Shown here: positions 1-11,062 of the stretch, piece after piece
Position numbering within the stretch: the stretch's first letter is position 1
How the letters are laid out: each line of letters opens with the position of its first letter
Assembly (NCBI GenBank): GCA_009760855.2
Contig: WPIO01000005.1
Location: 13,411,001 to 13,475,000 of the forward strand
Source: Cristatella mucedo
Taxonomy: Eukaryota; Bryozoa; Phylactolaemata; Cristatellidae
Direction of reading: 5' to 3'
DNA: 64,000 bases
Position numbers and translations under genes: made by a program
Notes under the pieces: model-generated
Told to the model about the DNA's origin: nothing
Databases searched by the model: none
What the model saw: the letters and a program-made list of their open reading frames with translations, nothing else

Positions 1-356
1 AAGGTGCGATGGAGGAGCGAATGAGGGAATTTGAAGGAGGAAGGGAAAGAGGAAAGGTGAAGGAGGAAGGAGGGAAAGTGACGGAGGAAGAGAAGGAGAG
101 AAGAAGTAGGAAGGAGGGAAGGTGAAGGAGGAAATGAAGGAGGGAAGGTGAAGGAGGAAGGAGGAAAGGTGAAGGAGGAAGGTGAAGGAGGAAGAGAAGG
201 AGCGAAGGAGGTGGAAGAGAAGGAGCGAAGGTGAAGGAAGGAGCGAAGGAGAAGGAAGAGAAGGAGCGAAGGAGGAGGAAGGAGGGAAGGTGAAGAAGGA
301 GGAAGGAGGAAGGTGAATAAGGAGCGAAGGAGCGAAGGAGGAGGAAGAGAAGGAGA
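1..356. repeat. Purine-rich GGA/GAA minisatellite
   Basis: The + strand is almost entirely purine, built from irregular copies of units such as GAAGGAGGAAGG and GGAGCGAAGGA. It has no open coding sense and runs off the left edge of the window. Tracts like this can form triplex or G-rich structures, but no function is visible. Confidence 0.85.
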
Positions 357-865
357 AACTGGAGATATGCTTCCCCTTTTCCACTCCTATCATTATAAAA
401 TTGTCCGCGGAAGGAAAAGAAAAATGCATCTACCGATGCTTGTGGCTTGCTGATGTGGCCGCTTAGGGAAATGTAGATGCCTTTATGTATCCATTTAGGC
501 ATCTGAAACTGTACTGAACTGGCATGCTTAAAGCTCCTTTATGAATACCTGTATTTAGCTCTCTTGGGGTGCGAGACAAATATCTTCTTATAATCACTAA
601 AATTGAGCTCAATTGGATTGTCATAAAAATGTAAAAATTGTTTGGTATTTAATATGTCTGCCCTCTTTTTTTATTACTAAATGAAGTCATTGAGGTATGG
701 AATTTAATTGCTTCTTTGTTCTACGTATTAATACATCAGAATTAATATTACTTTAATGGTTAATAATTTCAATTTAAATAAGCAAATAGTTGAAGTAGTT
801 TTGACAGTTAGGTTGGAGCGAGAGAATGAATAGACTTAATATTGATGAGGGACAGAACATAGAAG
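357..865. other. AT-rich intergenic or intronic stretch, nothing recognised
   Basis: No repeat, splice-consistent exon or RNA gene could be recognised here. It may be intron or upstream sequence of the channel gene to the right. Confidence 0.4.
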
Positions 866-1395
866 CAAATTGACTGATGGGAGCTGATGTGGGTCGGTGA
901 AAAGTGGTGTAGGGCGGCAATTGGCACGTTCACATCAGACAGACCTAGAAGCCGAGTCCTCCATCAACTGTATGTGCCTTATGGTCCAGACAGAAAGGCC
1001 TGCAAGTAATGAGTTACTGAAGTCGAGACGAGATGTCCCCAATGCATGAACCAACTAGGATATGGTATCCACATCTAAGCAGGCCCCAAGATTTGCAGCG
1101 TTACGTAACTGAAGTTGGGAGGCTTGACTGTGGAACTGGCGTCGTCGTCTATTTAAAGGTCACTTTAAAGCAGGGCACCCGTATTGCCTTCGGATGCTTG
1201 AGACGATATGCTGGCCGAGCATATTTTGAGGTTAAATTTTTCCAATATCTGAGTAATACTAGGTTTGCTCATATCTGTAAGTTAGTTGTATCATTATTAA
1301 TTTGAGAAGGTTTGCTGTCACCCAAGGATATGTCAGCAATGCCCGCAGACAGGAAGTTAAGAGAGTTTGCTGATCTGGAAGGCATGGAGCGATCC
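866..1395 (-). mobile_element. LINE family A fragment (degenerate)
   Basis: Read on the minus strand, this follows the same order of segments as the better family A copies: the stretch around the RT C-terminal region, with wording such as CATCTAAGCAGGCCC, then the more 5' part near 1,310-1,390. The same 5' part recurs at 37,085-37,330 and 59,380-59,545. Frames are broken and the 3' tail is absent. Confidence 0.6.
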
Positions 1396-1907
1396 AATAT
1401 ATATATAAGAATTGTGATTGTTTTATTTAAAACCAAACTTTTGGCCATAAATGTATCAGCAATGTTCTGGAAAAGAGGATAATTTGAAATGTATAGCCAT
1501 CCTGGTTAAAAGAAAAGCCTTAACTTTTTGTGGAATCGAGTCCTTTTTATACTTTTGAGTCATTATTAATCGTGAAATATTACTTATTACCTAGGAACGA
1601 AGACTGAGTGCTGAACTGAATTTCTTTTTCTTTAAAATGCTAAGCCTCGTATATGGCCATCAGGTTTCTTTAGGTAGGATGTGTCTATTTTTTTAATTAA
1701 ATACACTGAATATAAAATCTAAAGAAAGTAAATGAAGGCATATATATATAGTTTGCATATACTTAAAATATGTGTATATATTACTTCAGTTTTTAAATTC
1801 CACAAATGATTCAACGAGACGTCTGATAGGCAGTTTCTTCGGGGGGTTCAAATCATTCAGTTTCATGCTGAGCAATCTCAGGCATTGCGTGATGTTGTTT
1901 GGTGTAG

Positions 1908-1938
<31 letters not shown>

Positions 1939-1974
1939 GCTCTGTGAGTTATAATAAGAAGAAGAAGAATGGTT
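1396..1974. other. AT-rich stretch with a short (TA)n tract
   Basis: No coding or repeat family was recognised, apart from a TA dinucleotide tract at about 1,905-1,931. Confidence 0.4.
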
Positions 1975-2610
1975 TGTTTGTATAGCTCCATGAGAAATAT
2001 TATTCCTAATCTACTTTGCAGCTGCCTGCGAGAAAATCAATGCCCAGGGGTTAGGGAAATGCTCTGTATCAAGCATGCAAAACTATGCACGAATACTGCT
2101 TAGATCAACACGCTAAAGCAGACATAAATATTCTCATAGCCACTGGTTAGTTAGTCCTCTGTGTAATAAAATGCACTGGATAGCACACAGGTACGCTTGC
2201 AGAAACCAAAACAATTAGTGTCCAGGGGAAAGAGAAAGCTACACGGAAAAGATGCGTATTGACCTGAGACTTTAAGAATCGAGGTCATTGCAGGTAGTGA
2301 TCATATCTAGAAGTGAGTTTCAGACTTTTGTTGCTCAAAAGCGGAAGGTTCAATCATCGGAAGATTTAAGTTTAGTGCTAGGGACGGCGATAGGACAATG
2401 TGCTGAGGAGAGGGTGGTGTGGAAGTTCACTGGGGGAGAAAGAAGGTCGAATATGTAGGCTAATGCTAGCAATTGAAGCGACCTGTAAGCCAGACTGAGG
2501 ATTCTGAAATCAATTTAGGTGCCACATATTTCCACATCTATCCTCCTTAGTCAGCCATGCTTCTCGCTTTTTGCGTGAGCTGAAGGTTATTGGCAACCGA
2601 ACGAGCACCT
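1975..2610 (-). mobile_element. Possible LINE family C fragment
   Basis: This resembles two other stretches in the same order, 40,735-40,960 and 50,745-51,640. Shared words include a CTGGTTAGT-type block before a TGCACTGRAT block, and a block beginning GTGARTT. The orientation is inferred from the TAGCTCCATGAGAAAT-like tail end at the left. Divergence is high and no reading frame survives, so this is a by-eye grouping only. Confidence 0.4.
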
Positions 2611-2912
2611 AAAGCAGCTCAGGGTGTCTGAATTATGCTTTCGAAACTATGCCAGCGACATACCCATTCAGTATGCGTGTCATTGCGGATGAGTTACGGA
2701 AGGAGATCCATAATTTCCGCCGTCCTCAACTTGGCGGGTATATCGTGCGATATGCGAGATTGGATGTGGCTTTGTCAATATTTGCTTCACCACTTTGTGT
2801 TGCTGAGACTAGTTGGCGTTGCTTGCTAGCAAACCTTTTAGCATCCCACTGTTCGTTCAAGGCGTTTTTTCAAGCTGTTGGTGCATGCTGAGATGGGATC
2901 TCGTTTTTTCAG

Positions 2913-3010
2913 ATGAAAATCAGCTCATCGAGGAACTTCCCAAGAAGCTCAAGACCGAATTATTGATAGACGTACACTTTGAGACGCTAAGCAAAGTGAA
3001 CCTCTTTCAG
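2913..3010 (+). CDS. CNGB: CNGB exon: C-linker
   Basis: The acceptor is TTTTTTCAG ending at 2912. The exon begins two bases into an Asp codon, so the previous exon should end with one base. It encodes [19 protein letters not shown] and then [13 protein letters not shown], matching the end of the CNG C-linker. It ends CTCTTTCAG followed by GCAAGC, a GC donor rather than GT. The exon carrying S6 and the start of the C-linker was looked for upstream and not found. Confidence 0.88.
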
Positions 3011-6000
3011 GCAAGCTTTGGTTGGCACGCGTGCTTGATTCATGTGCTCGTCGAAATGGCAATTCGCCATTGGATATCTTTAGGTTTCATATTACTGCTT
3101 TAGCAAGCCTCTGTGCATACTCAATTCATAAGAAATTTAACGACATGTGACTCGCAGTTGCGAATTTTCGGAAACCAAATTAGTCTTTCAAACCTAGTTT
3201 TACCAACCTTTACACTTGGGCCGTTTCGCACCATTCTCTGAGCAAAAGCATGAATATAGAGTGTCCTATAAGGTTTGTGGAGGCTGAAAAATAAACCTTT
3301 GCTGTGTGCATAACTAATGACGTTTGTTTGTCATTGATGTAAACGATAAGTGCCAAGCGCCATCACTATTCAATCCGTCCTTCAGGATTGCGAGAAAGAC
3401 CTACTGCTGGATCTCATTCTAAAGCTGGTTCCGACACTCTACCTTCCTGGCGACTACATCTGCAAGAAGGTAAGACATAATGAACAACCGCAGAGACTCG
3501 TCCGTGAATCATCCCACGGCATCCGAAAGGTGCATGCTTTTATTCGCTTTCGAGGCGGTACTGTCTAAGCGTAGTTTTTTCGGCCTTTCGTACCGTTTGC
3601 ACGATCATCTTTAACCTGCACCTGTTTCTTGAGAGCTTCCGATTATAAGTTTCAGTCTAAACCACGCATACGATTTATCAATTAAATTGTTAGCACGATG
3701 AGCTTCTGTTGTTCTCCACCTGAGCACTCATTGTCAAAACTGGCATCTCCGAAATTGGCGTCCTTACTCTATAAATCAGTTCGCGGGCGTCACATGCATT
3801 TCTCGAATTTAAATGATGAAAATCGGAAGCTCTCGTTCAGTTGAACAAAACTTACCGCATAAGGGCGTCACTATCATATTTGCCAGGACAGGCTCACTAT
3901 TCCATTTTACTCTTCTATGGGAAGTGATTCCATAATCATCCGAATAGCTGCAGTCTCTATATAGGCTTGCTGCCTTTGCTACAGGCTTGCTGCAGACTAT
4001 TAAAGCTGTCATTCCGGACTAGCCGAACGTCAATTGACGACAGGCAGGCTCGGTTTGGTCATTTACTACAACCCTAATAAATTCTTTGAGCTAATCGTGA
4101 TACTTTGATGCGCAGTATAACTGTTCTTATATGACTGGTAAATGTTGATGGCCAAAGAGCTACAAAATTTGATTGTTCCATCGTAAATCTCAAAAAATAC
4201 GGAGAAGATTGGTCCAAAAATCGATTATTTTTTTAAGGTACCTCTTAAAATACGAATATGTTGGAAATCTGATCTGAAGCTACGACGATTTCCATATAAA
4301 TGGAAAGCCTTAAAAGTGATTAAGCAAGCCAAATTTAACCCAAAAGTGTGCAGGAAGCAACGTATCCTCAAAGAAAAAATTAAACGATCTCTTCATCTTC
4401 TATAACTTGTGTCCCAACTTGTTGAGATAAATGCTTGAAGCTTTGTGGGGTACATGCTTGAGAATTTTAAGCAGCTTCATTTGCATTATAGCTTTGCACC
4501 ATGTAAATTACGTAATTTGGACAAGACTCGACATTTAAATGTGAAAATTCAAATGTGAGTCCATCTGCTATTTCGCCACAGCATGAGTTCATTTCTGATA
4601 TCGGTTAGTAATTGTTGGCATAAACTTCATCAATCACCCTTAAATATTATTAATTTAACTCATGGACGTTTAGACTAACACTCTTCAAACCGATGTCAGA
4701 AATGTACTTCTGCAGTGATTTACAGCCAGAGCAAATGTGGGGTATCTCAGGGCTCCGTGCTAGGTCCGGTACTTTTCACGGTTTGTACTCTTCCTCTTGC
4801 TGATGTGATTGCCAAGCACAATCTATGCTATCACTTCTATGCGGATGACATTCGGTTGTACCTTTGCTTTGATCCCTCCCAGCCTTCAAGCACCTCAAAT
4901 TCTCTCAACTCGCTGCATGTATTGATGACATCCGCACATGGATGGCAGCAAAGTTTCTTAAACTAAACGATGATAAAACTAACTTACTAGTTATGGGTAA
5001 ACCCAGTGCAATTCAGATATTGGAAATGCTGACGCTAAAAATTGGCTCTGCCAGCATATCTCCTATTGAATCAGCTCGAAATCTAGGTGTCATGTTCCAG
5101 AATGACCTCTCGTTAGACGACCGCATCAGCTCCACAGTCAAGTGTGCCTACTTTTAGCTACGTAACATGGCTAAAATTTGGGCTTGTTTAGATAAGGATC
5201 CCACGTCTAACTTGGTCCATGCATTTTTTATGTCCCGTCTTGACTTCTGTTACTCACTGCTTGCTGGCCTACCGGCATGGGCAATCAGGCGATTACAGCT
5301 GGTGCAAAACTCGGCAGCCAGGCTTGTCTGTCGTGAGCGTCGCAGTTGCCACTTCACACCACTTCTCGCCGACCTGCACTGGCTACCAGTCAAGCAACGG
5401 ATCGACTTCAAGGTTTTGTCGCTCACTTTTAGGTCTCTTCACTCTTTGGCTCCAGCCTATCTCTCAGATCTACTCCCCCACCAGGCCAAGCATCGTACCA
5501 CCTGCTTTTCGGAATCCAACAGTTTACCAATACCTCGTAGAAACCTCAAATCCCTTGGAGACCGTGCATTTAGTTCTTACGCTCCCCAAGCCTGGAACTC
5601 ACTCCCGACTTGCATCACAACATCCCCTGACTTGACCACATTTAAAAATAACTTAAAAACACCTATTTGGGACAGCATTTAGCTGGTCCCTGTGATTCCT
5701 CCCTGATGTGCTTATGCGTGCTGACACTGTGCATGCTGCCACTAACGACACTTGCATGCTGACCCTGTGCATGCCACCCCTAATCATGTTATTCATGTTG
5801 TTTACCAAGCATGATATTACTCACCATTCAATCGCGTTTCCCTTTGCAGCAAATATAAAGCGCATAGAAAGAGTTTAAGTTCTCTGAGGGCGCTTTATCA
5901 AGTGCATTATTATTATTATTATTATTAGCTGAACGCAAATTTGAATTTTCAAATTTATCCGACAAGTGTTAGCCGATTTATGGAGTTGTACAGGGTATAA

Positions 6001-7944
6001 GACATACACTGCAAATGAATAAGTTTCAAAGTCACACGCATGTACCTCACTAAGCTCCAAACATGTACCTTGATGTACCCAGGTTCAACCAGTTGAACAC
6101 AGGTCGTATATAACGCAGACATTGGTTAATTTGTTATTTGTGAATATTTTGCTTCCGGCATACTTCCGGGTTAAACACGGTTTGCTTAATCGTTTTTCAA
6201 TGCTGTTCTTGCTTGTGGAAACCTCAAAACGTCTTATAGAATTTATAATATGTTTGCCTTTGTAAAGTAACTCTATAAAATTCGTTGATTATTGAATCAA
6301 TCTTCTCAATACTTTGTTGACATTCACCCATAAAGTAGAAAGTTCATGTGTCTACTAACATTACCAAGCACGTGAAAAATCTAAAATTGCAAAGCAAATC
6401 AGGCCTGTACCCACAAAAAACGTCTCCATTCTATTAAAAGCAAAATTTAATTTCGAATATTATCAGAACTTAATCAGTCTACAAATCTTTAAAAAACGGC
6501 CTCCTCGTATTATTGCATCATTCAGAATAACTAACACAACGTTCTGGTACTATAACGTCTTGCGTTTATGAGGGTTGTTGGCAGTTGTCTGCGTTGGCAG
6601 AACGGAAACAGCATCCACGTTGGATGCTTGGACCGCAGGTTTCTATTTCGCAATCACTGAAAGAAGATTGGTGGGTATGCACTGCAGGATATACAATAGG
6701 GAACAATGCGCATCAACGATAGTTGGTCCATCAGCCATGTAGCAGACCTCCTCTTTAGGTTGAATTATGCACAAAAGATAAGGGGTACATCAGCTTCTTG
6801 GAAATTACAAAAAACGGCTTTGAAGCAACCGCCTAATGCATCCAAAAAACTCGTTCAAGAAAGTTCGGTCCTCTCTAGAAAAATTTCCGGTCATTTTCCC
6901 GTTCAAGAGGAACATTGAGCTTCAACAGCACTGTATTCGCTTTGTTCTTACCATATCGCCAAGCTGTTTTGGAAATGTACTGATACCACTTTTTTAAATA
7001 TACCTTCAGGGTGTGAATCAGGATGCACTTCATAACCTTTTAACTTAACACGGCAGCCTGGTTTGATTTGTTCAAACGCTGTCATATTGATATTCATACC
7101 TCCCATAGAGAGATCACGTCTGTCCTAATTTTCTTATCTGGCGGTATAGTTAACGATCTTTACCGTCGCAAGGAGGCGCTTCAGTGACTGCTTTGTCGTG
7201 ACAGACATTCAAGAACAATTCTCCCTAATTCGCTGCCTTCTCAGTAAGTCTCGGTAAGATACGATTGGCCTGGAAGAGAGCGGCTTGCCGCATTTTGATA
7301 CTTTGGCTACACAAGTAAAGCTTTTCCCATGCCTTTTTCATGTGTAAGTTCTCAAGTAATCAGTTCCGAGTACAATCAACCTGTCTAGCGACAGGCCATT
7401 TTTGCCTCAAGATTAGCATTTGCATTTTTGGTTATAAAGAGATCTTCCTTAAAAGCACGTACGTATCTGCACGAATGAATCGCAATTTATTCTCTTGGTT
7501 TATCGATCAAGGATTTAACTTGTTCGTACCATGTTTTTGTAGGGCGAGGTTGGCACAGAGATGTACATAGTCTCTGTTGGCACCGTAGACGTTGTCACCG
7601 ATGATGGTGCTATCTTGGCCACGCTATCCAAAGGCAGCGTCTTTGGTGAAATTAGGTGACAAAGCGATGATTTTACTGAACGCGGCTTCCGGATGGTCAC
7701 CTTCGCTCCAGAGTTGATAGGCACAACCGGACGATGGCGCGGCATTGACGTGAGTCGCTGGCTGCATCGACTGTCTCTGCTGATCTGCTGATTGCAGCCT
7801 CCTGGCCTTGTCCGGTCAGAACAGACGAACAGCGCACGTAAGGTCAAAGGGCTTTTCGAACCTTTTCGTGCTGCATAAAAAGGACTTTGAAATGGCAATG
7901 GAAGACTACCCAAGGGCGCACGAGCTGCTTAAAAAACGAGCCAG
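2913..7944 (+). CDS. CNGB: Cyclic nucleotide-gated channel beta subunit, C-linker and CNBD exons (partial gene)
   Basis: Four exons (2913-3010, 3386-3469, 7543-7655, 7798-7944) join in a consistent frame and encode about 147 residues. These run from the C-linker through the cyclic-nucleotide-binding domain of a CNG channel, a plasma or ciliary membrane cation channel opened by cGMP or cAMP. Seen: [16 protein letters not shown] in the C-linker, [20 protein letters not shown] at the start of the binding domain, and the phosphate-binding cassette [17 protein letters not shown]. The last has the glutamate and the Arg-Thr that contact the nucleotide in the family. YLP.DYxCKKGE.G.EMYI and LFVLHKKDF resemble the beta (CNGB/TAX-2) class more than the alpha class. 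The pore and transmembrane exons were not found and probably lie left of the window. The last coding exon is uncertain. No stop or frameshift is seen within the exons, so the gene looks functional. Confidence 0.9.
3386..3469 (+). CDS. CNGB: CNGB exon: start of cyclic-nucleotide-binding domain
   Basis: The exon is 84 bp (28 codons), phase 0 at both ends, with acceptor CCTTCAG and donor GTAAGA. It encodes [20 protein letters not shown] and then PGDYICKK, the A helix and first beta strand of the CNBD. In CNG channels this region directly follows the LFQ of the C-linker. Confidence 0.92.
3470..4699 (+). other. CNGB intron, left part; nothing else recognised
   Basis: AT-rich intronic sequence with no repeat family or exon recognised before the LINE A copy that begins near 4,700. 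Confidence 0.5.
4700..5928 (+). mobile_element. LINE family A copy, 5'-truncated (CR1/L2-like), in CNGB intron
   Basis: The copy starts inside the reverse transcriptase: [12 protein letters not shown], then HFYADD (the catalytic YADD box), then RT thumb and C-terminal sequence to [20 protein letters not shown]. The frame is broken near 4,950 and 5,157. After the coding part comes the family's 3' UTR, with repeated GCATGCTGACCCTGTGCATG-type words. It ends with the terminal hairpin (AAAGCGC ... GGGCGCTTT) and (ATT)n at 5,910-5,928. It is a dead copy inserted in the sense orientation of the host gene. Confidence 0.88.
5929..7542 (+). other. CNGB intron, right part; nothing recognised
   Basis: AT-rich sequence between the LINE A copy and the next CNGB exon. 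Several short open frames occur, but none has a recognisable family or a good pair of splice sites. Confidence 0.5.
7543..7655 (+). CDS. CNGB: CNGB exon: CNBD beta roll
   Basis: The acceptor is TTTTTGTAG and the donor is ATTAG followed by GTGACA. The exon is 113 bp and ends in phase 2. It encodes [20 protein letters not shown] and then the run ending [10 protein letters not shown]. Reading past the donor meets a stop at once (AGG TGA), which supports splicing here. The split Ser codon is completed by the first base of the next exon. Confidence 0.93.
7798..7944 (+). CDS. CNGB: CNGB exon: phosphate-binding cassette and C helix
   Basis: The acceptor GATTGCAG ends at 7797; its first base completes Ser, giving FGEIS followed by [19 protein letters not shown]. 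The exon then encodes [17 protein letters not shown] and the C-helix run ending LLKKRA(R). The donor is GTAAGA. A second AG at 7818-7819 looked like an acceptor at first, but using it would drop the seven residues that complete the cassette. The intron to the left is only 142 bp. Confidence 0.93.
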
Positions 7945-8011
7945 GTAAGATATTGATTGATTCGTGCGCATACAATCGCTGAATCGCAAGAAAAGTGCAT
8001 TTTAATTATTC

Positions 8012-8039
8012 TTATATATATATATATATATATATATAT
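8012..8039. repeat. (TA)n microsatellite, left flank of a DNA transposon
   Basis: An uninterrupted TA run lies directly against the left end of the element at 8,040-8,867. It is probably one half of a single TA tract that the element split. Confidence 0.85.
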
Positions 8040-8865
8040 TGGGGTACCTCAACATACGAGTTTAATTCGTTCCATGCCGGAGCTCGTAGCTCAAATTATT
8101 CGTATGTCAAATCAACTTTCCCCATTGAAATGAATTAAAATGCATTAATCCGTTCCGGACCCAAAAGAAAACACTGCGATTTTTTGTCACGTGTTTTTAA
8201 ATTAAAAATGTACTTATAAATAACTAATATTGTTTTAAAAACAGTACGATGGAATGTCTTGCGATAAATTGGTTTTAATTATCCTAATGTACAGGAGTAA
8301 CTTAGAAATCAGACGACTTGAAGAAGCTAATAAAGTTAGAGGAGAAAGGCGGAAATGAATATCTGAATCTAATTCGCTTACGTTTTCCCTTTTCACCGGG
8401 CTTTCCTCGCTTTCAGTTTATTGACTGGGCCTTTACGAGAAAGCCCTGATTATTATCAGTTGTGCGATTAACTCTAACACGATGATATTGCCTAAATAGA
8501 GTACAGTACGTACTTTGCTGTTCCTGCAGTAGTCGGATTTTAACACCGGAGTCCACCGACCTTGTGCGTCCAAGTACCACGACGGCTCGCTCGAGTCTGT
8601 CTGGGAGCGAACCAACAGGACTGCGCAAGGCGTCACACCCGGGTTGTAGGGCAGCGTCTTGCAACGAAACGTTTTTCGCTGTCCTATCCTTATTGGCCTG
8701 AGTAACCACACGCAATGTGACGTTCGCTGCGGCAACTAGCGGTGGAGCATCTAAAGCTGGTTCGTAACCCGAATTTTAGCTCGAAACTCAAAGCAGAAAA
8801 TCAGCCAAGAGATAGCTCGTATCTCGAAACACTCGTATGTTGAGAACACTCGTAAGCCAAGGTAC

Positions 8866-8867
<2 letters not shown>
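8040..8867. mobile_element. Non-autonomous TA-flanked DNA transposon (about 0.83 kb)
   Basis: The left end reads GGGGTACCTCAACATACGAG. The reverse complement of the right end reads GTTGTACCTTGGCTTACGAG, an imperfect terminal inverted repeat with about 15 of 20 matches. Both ends abut TA dinucleotide runs, consistent with TA target preference. Words such as CTCGTATGTYRA and GAGCTCGTA recur near both ends. Internal open frames on the minus strand (8,413-8,735) match no transposase I know, so it is most likely a MITE-like or deleted copy. Confidence 0.65.
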
Positions 8868-8928
<61 letters not shown>

Positions 8929-8994
8929 TTATTTATATTTATTTATTTATTTATTTATTTATTTATTTGTTTATTTATTTATTTGTTTATTTGT

Positions 8995-9033
<39 letters not shown>

Positions 9034-9048
9034 TGTATATTTACTTTA
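8868..9048. repeat. (TA)n followed by (TTTA)n microsatellite
   Basis: TA repeats to about 8,925 pass into TATT/TTTA/TTTG tetranucleotide repeats to about 9,048. Confidence 0.9.
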
Positions 9049-9166
9049 TAGTGCAAGTATTATCTTATTAATTATGACTACATGTATTATATAGTATAAT
9101 GTAATATAATAACTATATTAAATACTCAATACTCAATAAAATGTTTTAGAATGCCTGGGTTGTTAG

Positions 9167-9293
9167 GAGGTCCTCGCCAACGGGCTTAGCAGTGGCTCTC
9201 CAAACGACTGCACTGGTGCATTTCGCCGTAAAAAAGCGCTGGAAGAAAAAGCTGACCGATAAAAGCGTGCAACTAAAAGAATATGCTTTTTGA
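9167..9293 (+). CDS. Tentative terminal exon of the CNGB gene
   Basis: The previous exon ends in phase 2 (AG). Acceptor TTGTTAG at 9,160-9,166 followed by G would give Arg and then an open run of about 41 residues, including VKKRWKKKLTDKS, to a TGA at 9,291-9,293. An alternative acceptor (TTTTAG at 9,149) gives only about 12 residues before a stop. Neither tail resembles a known CNG C-terminus, and these tails are poorly conserved, so this rests on position and phase alone. Confidence 0.2.
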
Positions 9294-9409
9294 TTATATA
9301 TATATAAATATACAATTTTTTTATTTTAACCAGCTTTTGTCATCTAAATAAGCTACTGTTATATCGAAAACAAACAAATGAAGAAACAAAGCGCCATACA
9401 GCTTCTATT

Positions 9410-10480
9410 TCAACAAAAAGCGTTTCGCAGCTGCGGTTTTGATAGTAATTTACAGAAACCCGTTCTCTGGATTTACCAACCAAATTTCACGGCATAGTGC
9501 ATGGGCGTTTTCAGGCTACGGCCTTAAATGGTCCGGGCCAGCTATCCCCGTACATATTCCAACTGCAAAATAGCTGCCATTTCCACAATAACGTTTAAGG
9601 AGCTGCAGTTTTGATTCCACGTTACATAAAACCGTATTCCAGGTTTACCCGCCAAATTTCGTTCTACTGCCTATGCGCATTCTCATGTAATGACCTTAAA
9701 TAGGCCAAGCCAGCCAGCCTCCCTAAATATTCAAACTGCGATACAGCTGCCATTTCCATAATAAGTTTTGTAAAACTGTGGTTTTGATTATTTTATAAAT
9801 TATAAAAAAATTTCTGGTTTACCCACCTAATTTCATTACATTGGGCGGCGTGTTTGAATGCTATGGACTCTAATGGTCCGGGCCATCAGAAGCCATTGCA
9901 GTATACTGCCTTAACGAAATCGCATAACATTTGGTGGGTAAACTGGAACACGATTTTACAGAATGTGCAATCACAACTTTCCTTGCAGAACGTTTTTGGG
10001 GGAATGGCAGCTGTATCGCAGTTCGGCTATTAAGGGCAGCCATCTGGGCCGGGCCACTGGAGGCGATAGCACAAAAATGCAAAAGCGCAATCGCATGAAA
10101 TCTGGTGGATGAACTTGGGAAACTTGTGTCTATAATTTGGAATCAAAACCTTAAAACGGCAGCTGTATTGCAATTCAAATGTCTTACATGCCATTTTGGC
10201 CCGGACCATCGGAGGGCTTAGCCTGAGAACGCCAAGGAAAATTCCATAAAATTTGGTGGAGTAAACGTGACATGTCACATTAATTGTTCTCTCTACGTTG
10301 GAGTTAAAAACCACACTAACTCGAAGTTTTTTGAGAATGGCAGCTTTGTAGCCGTTCGAATACGCAATTAGGTTGGCTGAGCCGGGCCAATTGAGGTCAG
10401 AGCAGAGAACGCGCTAGCGAAATTGCATGAAATTTAGTGGGTAAATCTGAAATACTGTTTAATTTGTGTGGGCAGTTGCG
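9410..10480. repeat. About 172-bp tandem array that reverses orientation in its middle
   Basis: The left half has units marked by TTTACCCRCC at 9,472, 9,644 and 9,818, a spacing of 172-174 bp. Each also carries CAGCTGCCATTTCCA and a GGTCCGGGCC-like block. The right half carries the same words reverse-complemented (GGTGGGTAAA, GGAATGGCAGCTG, GGGCCGGGCCA) at about 9,936, 10,104, 10,255 and 10,436, spaced roughly 150-180 bp. The switch lies near 9,880. It has no coding capacity. Confidence 0.75.
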
Positions 10481-11062
10481 CACAGCAAAAGATCAAGTCG
10501 ACATACGGAAGACAGTATATATTAACGTACGCACGAAGCCGTGAGATAGCTCCTGACCTCATGGCCGATCCTGGCCTCGACAATGCCAAGGAGTGTGTTA
10601 TTGGATCCGCTGCTCTTCTATGCTGACTTCTGCCGACGTGGTAGGCTGTCGCAGTGCAGCGAACCCAACAAATACCACTTTGCATAATTTGGAATAAGAT
10701 CCGCAGTTTTCTTATGTTTAACGTGAAAATAGCAGCTGTATTGCACTGTGTGGAAGTTATTTGTGAAACCCGAATTTTAGTGCCCGCGTCATCAACAACC
10801 TACCTCGGAACAGCCCTAGTATTAGATAACCTTCAAGGATTAGCATGCAAGCTGAGCGTCTAATAAAAAAAATAGGCTAACATTATGAGGCTATATGAAC
10901 TCTTTCTATATAACTATACCATTTCAAAATATATTTAAAAACTAGCATAAATTATATATGATGCGAGTTATATTACATATGTATTTCGTCTAATGGAATA
11001 CTATGACTATGAATAAATAAATTTTTAAACAGCATTTCTTGAAATAATTTTTTTCGCGAATT
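10481..11062. other. Stretch with nothing recognised
   Basis: Unassigned sequence, AT-rich in its second half. No repeat or exon could be supported. Confidence 0.4.

Noticed and set aside
2649-2891. Open frame just before the C-linker exon, considered as the upstream CNGB exon
   Set aside because: The translation has no S6 or early C-linker wording, and it does not end one base into an Asp codon at a donor site.
7670-7693. ILLNAASG frame that looked like the missing piece between two CNGB exons
   Set aside because: It lacks splice sites. The acceptor at 7,797 gives LLALSGQ directly in phase and fits the family exactly, so no extra exon is needed.
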